This document shows positions 7,686 to 7,960 of a stretch of 7,960 nucleotides of DNA, one piece after another. Each line of letters opens with the position of its first letter. The first letter of the stretch is position 1. This stretch comes from CAVQFC01 sp036497895 (GTDB lineage Bacteria; Acidobacteriota; Vicinamibacteria; Vicinamibacterales; CAVVIG01), in assembly GCA_036497895.1 (NCBI GenBank), contig DASXIR010000056.1:1-7960 (forward strand), read 5' to 3'. The notes under the pieces are model-generated. The model did no database searches. It was not told the origin of the DNA and was given only the letters and a program-made list of their open reading frames with translations. Position numbers and translations under genes: made by a program.

Positions 7686-7960
7686 GTGAAACGGCTCGCA
7701 TCAATGGTCATGGCAGGAACGGTCGCGGCGAGCGGCTCGGCATATGCGCAGTCCGCGGCGTCGGCGGCAGCCGCGCGCGCGGCGGGTGAGCAGCGCTACC
7801 AAATCGGGCAGATGGAACGCGTCCTCGAGGGCGCAGTGGAGCACGGTCTCGCGGTGACGCGCGATCGCGTCCAGGCGCTGGCGCAGGCGCAGCCCGATAC
7901 GCTGGTCAGCGACAACGCCCACGTCCGCGGGTTCCGCCTCGAAGGCTACGGCGTGTTTTT
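7686..7960 (+). CDS. Secreted conserved protein of unknown function (partial, C-terminus off the right edge)
   Basis: Only the first 91 codons are in the window. It starts at GTG and encodes a signal peptide: MKRLAS, a hydrophobic core (MVMAGTVAASG), and AYA-QS as a likely signal peptidase I site after residue 21. The mature start is Ala-rich, then helical (QRYQIGQMERVLEGAVEHG). The end in the window is VSDNAHVRGFRLEGYGVFF, a pattern I recall from secreted proteins that follow ECF sigma/anti-sigma pairs in Acidobacteriota; this is memory, not a search result. There is a 14-base gap from the anti-sigma stop, so it is likely co-transcribed. It may be an effector, a periplasmic partner of the anti-sigma tail, or part of the regulated envelope function. 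No enzyme motif is visible in this fragment. Confidence 0.8.
   Translation, partial: MKRLASMVMAGTVAASGSAYAQSAASAAAARAAGEQRYQIGQMERVLEGAVEHGLAVTRDRVQALAQAQPDTLVSDNAHVRGFRLEGYGVF

Overview
The window is GC-rich, gene-dense bacterial chromosome with strong G/C preference at third codon positions. It carries no mobile-element gene, CRISPR array, tRNA or rRNA. The gene styles (GAF/PAS soluble histidine kinases, an excisionase-type HTH fused to a receiver, an ECF sigma/zinc-finger anti-sigma pair followed by a secreted conserved protein) are reminiscent of Acidobacteriota, possibly the Vicinamibacteria. That placement rests on impression and not on a marker gene.

Layout. From about 6000 down to 1, four genes run on the minus strand. 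In transcription order they are: a 701-residue soluble GAF-GAF-PAS histidine kinase (5999-3894); a response regulator with an N-terminal excisionase-like HTH (3897-3307), overlapping the kinase by an ATGA; a two-cassette ABC-F ATPase (3205-1181); and the N-terminal 343 codons of a second, NtrB-like PAS histidine kinase (1030 to beyond the left edge). From 6272 to the right edge, three genes run on the plus strand: an ECF-type sigma factor (6272-6844), a membrane anti-sigma factor with a zinc-binding HxxxCxxC motif (6841-7671, ATGA overlap), and the start of a secreted protein of unknown function (7686 to beyond the right edge). The two groups diverge from a 272-base intergenic region at 6000-6271.

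How the genes work together. The first kinase and the HTH-receiver protein form a translationally coupled two-component pair. The sigma and anti-sigma genes form an envelope-signal module: a membrane protein should hold the sigma factor until a periplasmic signal releases it. The secreted third gene is a candidate effector or sensor partner. The ABC-F protein is a ribosome-associated translation factor and not a transporter. The NtrB-like kinase has a plausible sigma-54 type promoter directly upstream, which suggests an NtrC-type regulator beyond the left edge.

The most unusual non-coding structure is a long, almost perfect hairpin at 3210-3291, with two 38-base arms and a 6-base loop. It is built from repeated GGCTGA-type units, fills most of the gap between the response regulator and the ABC-F gene, and ends four bases before the ABC-F start codon. 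It looks like an interspersed palindromic element and could affect expression of the ABC-F gene. I did not find a clearly novel multi-gene system. The best leads are this hairpin, the HTH-receiver architecture and the sigma/anti-sigma/secreted-protein trio.
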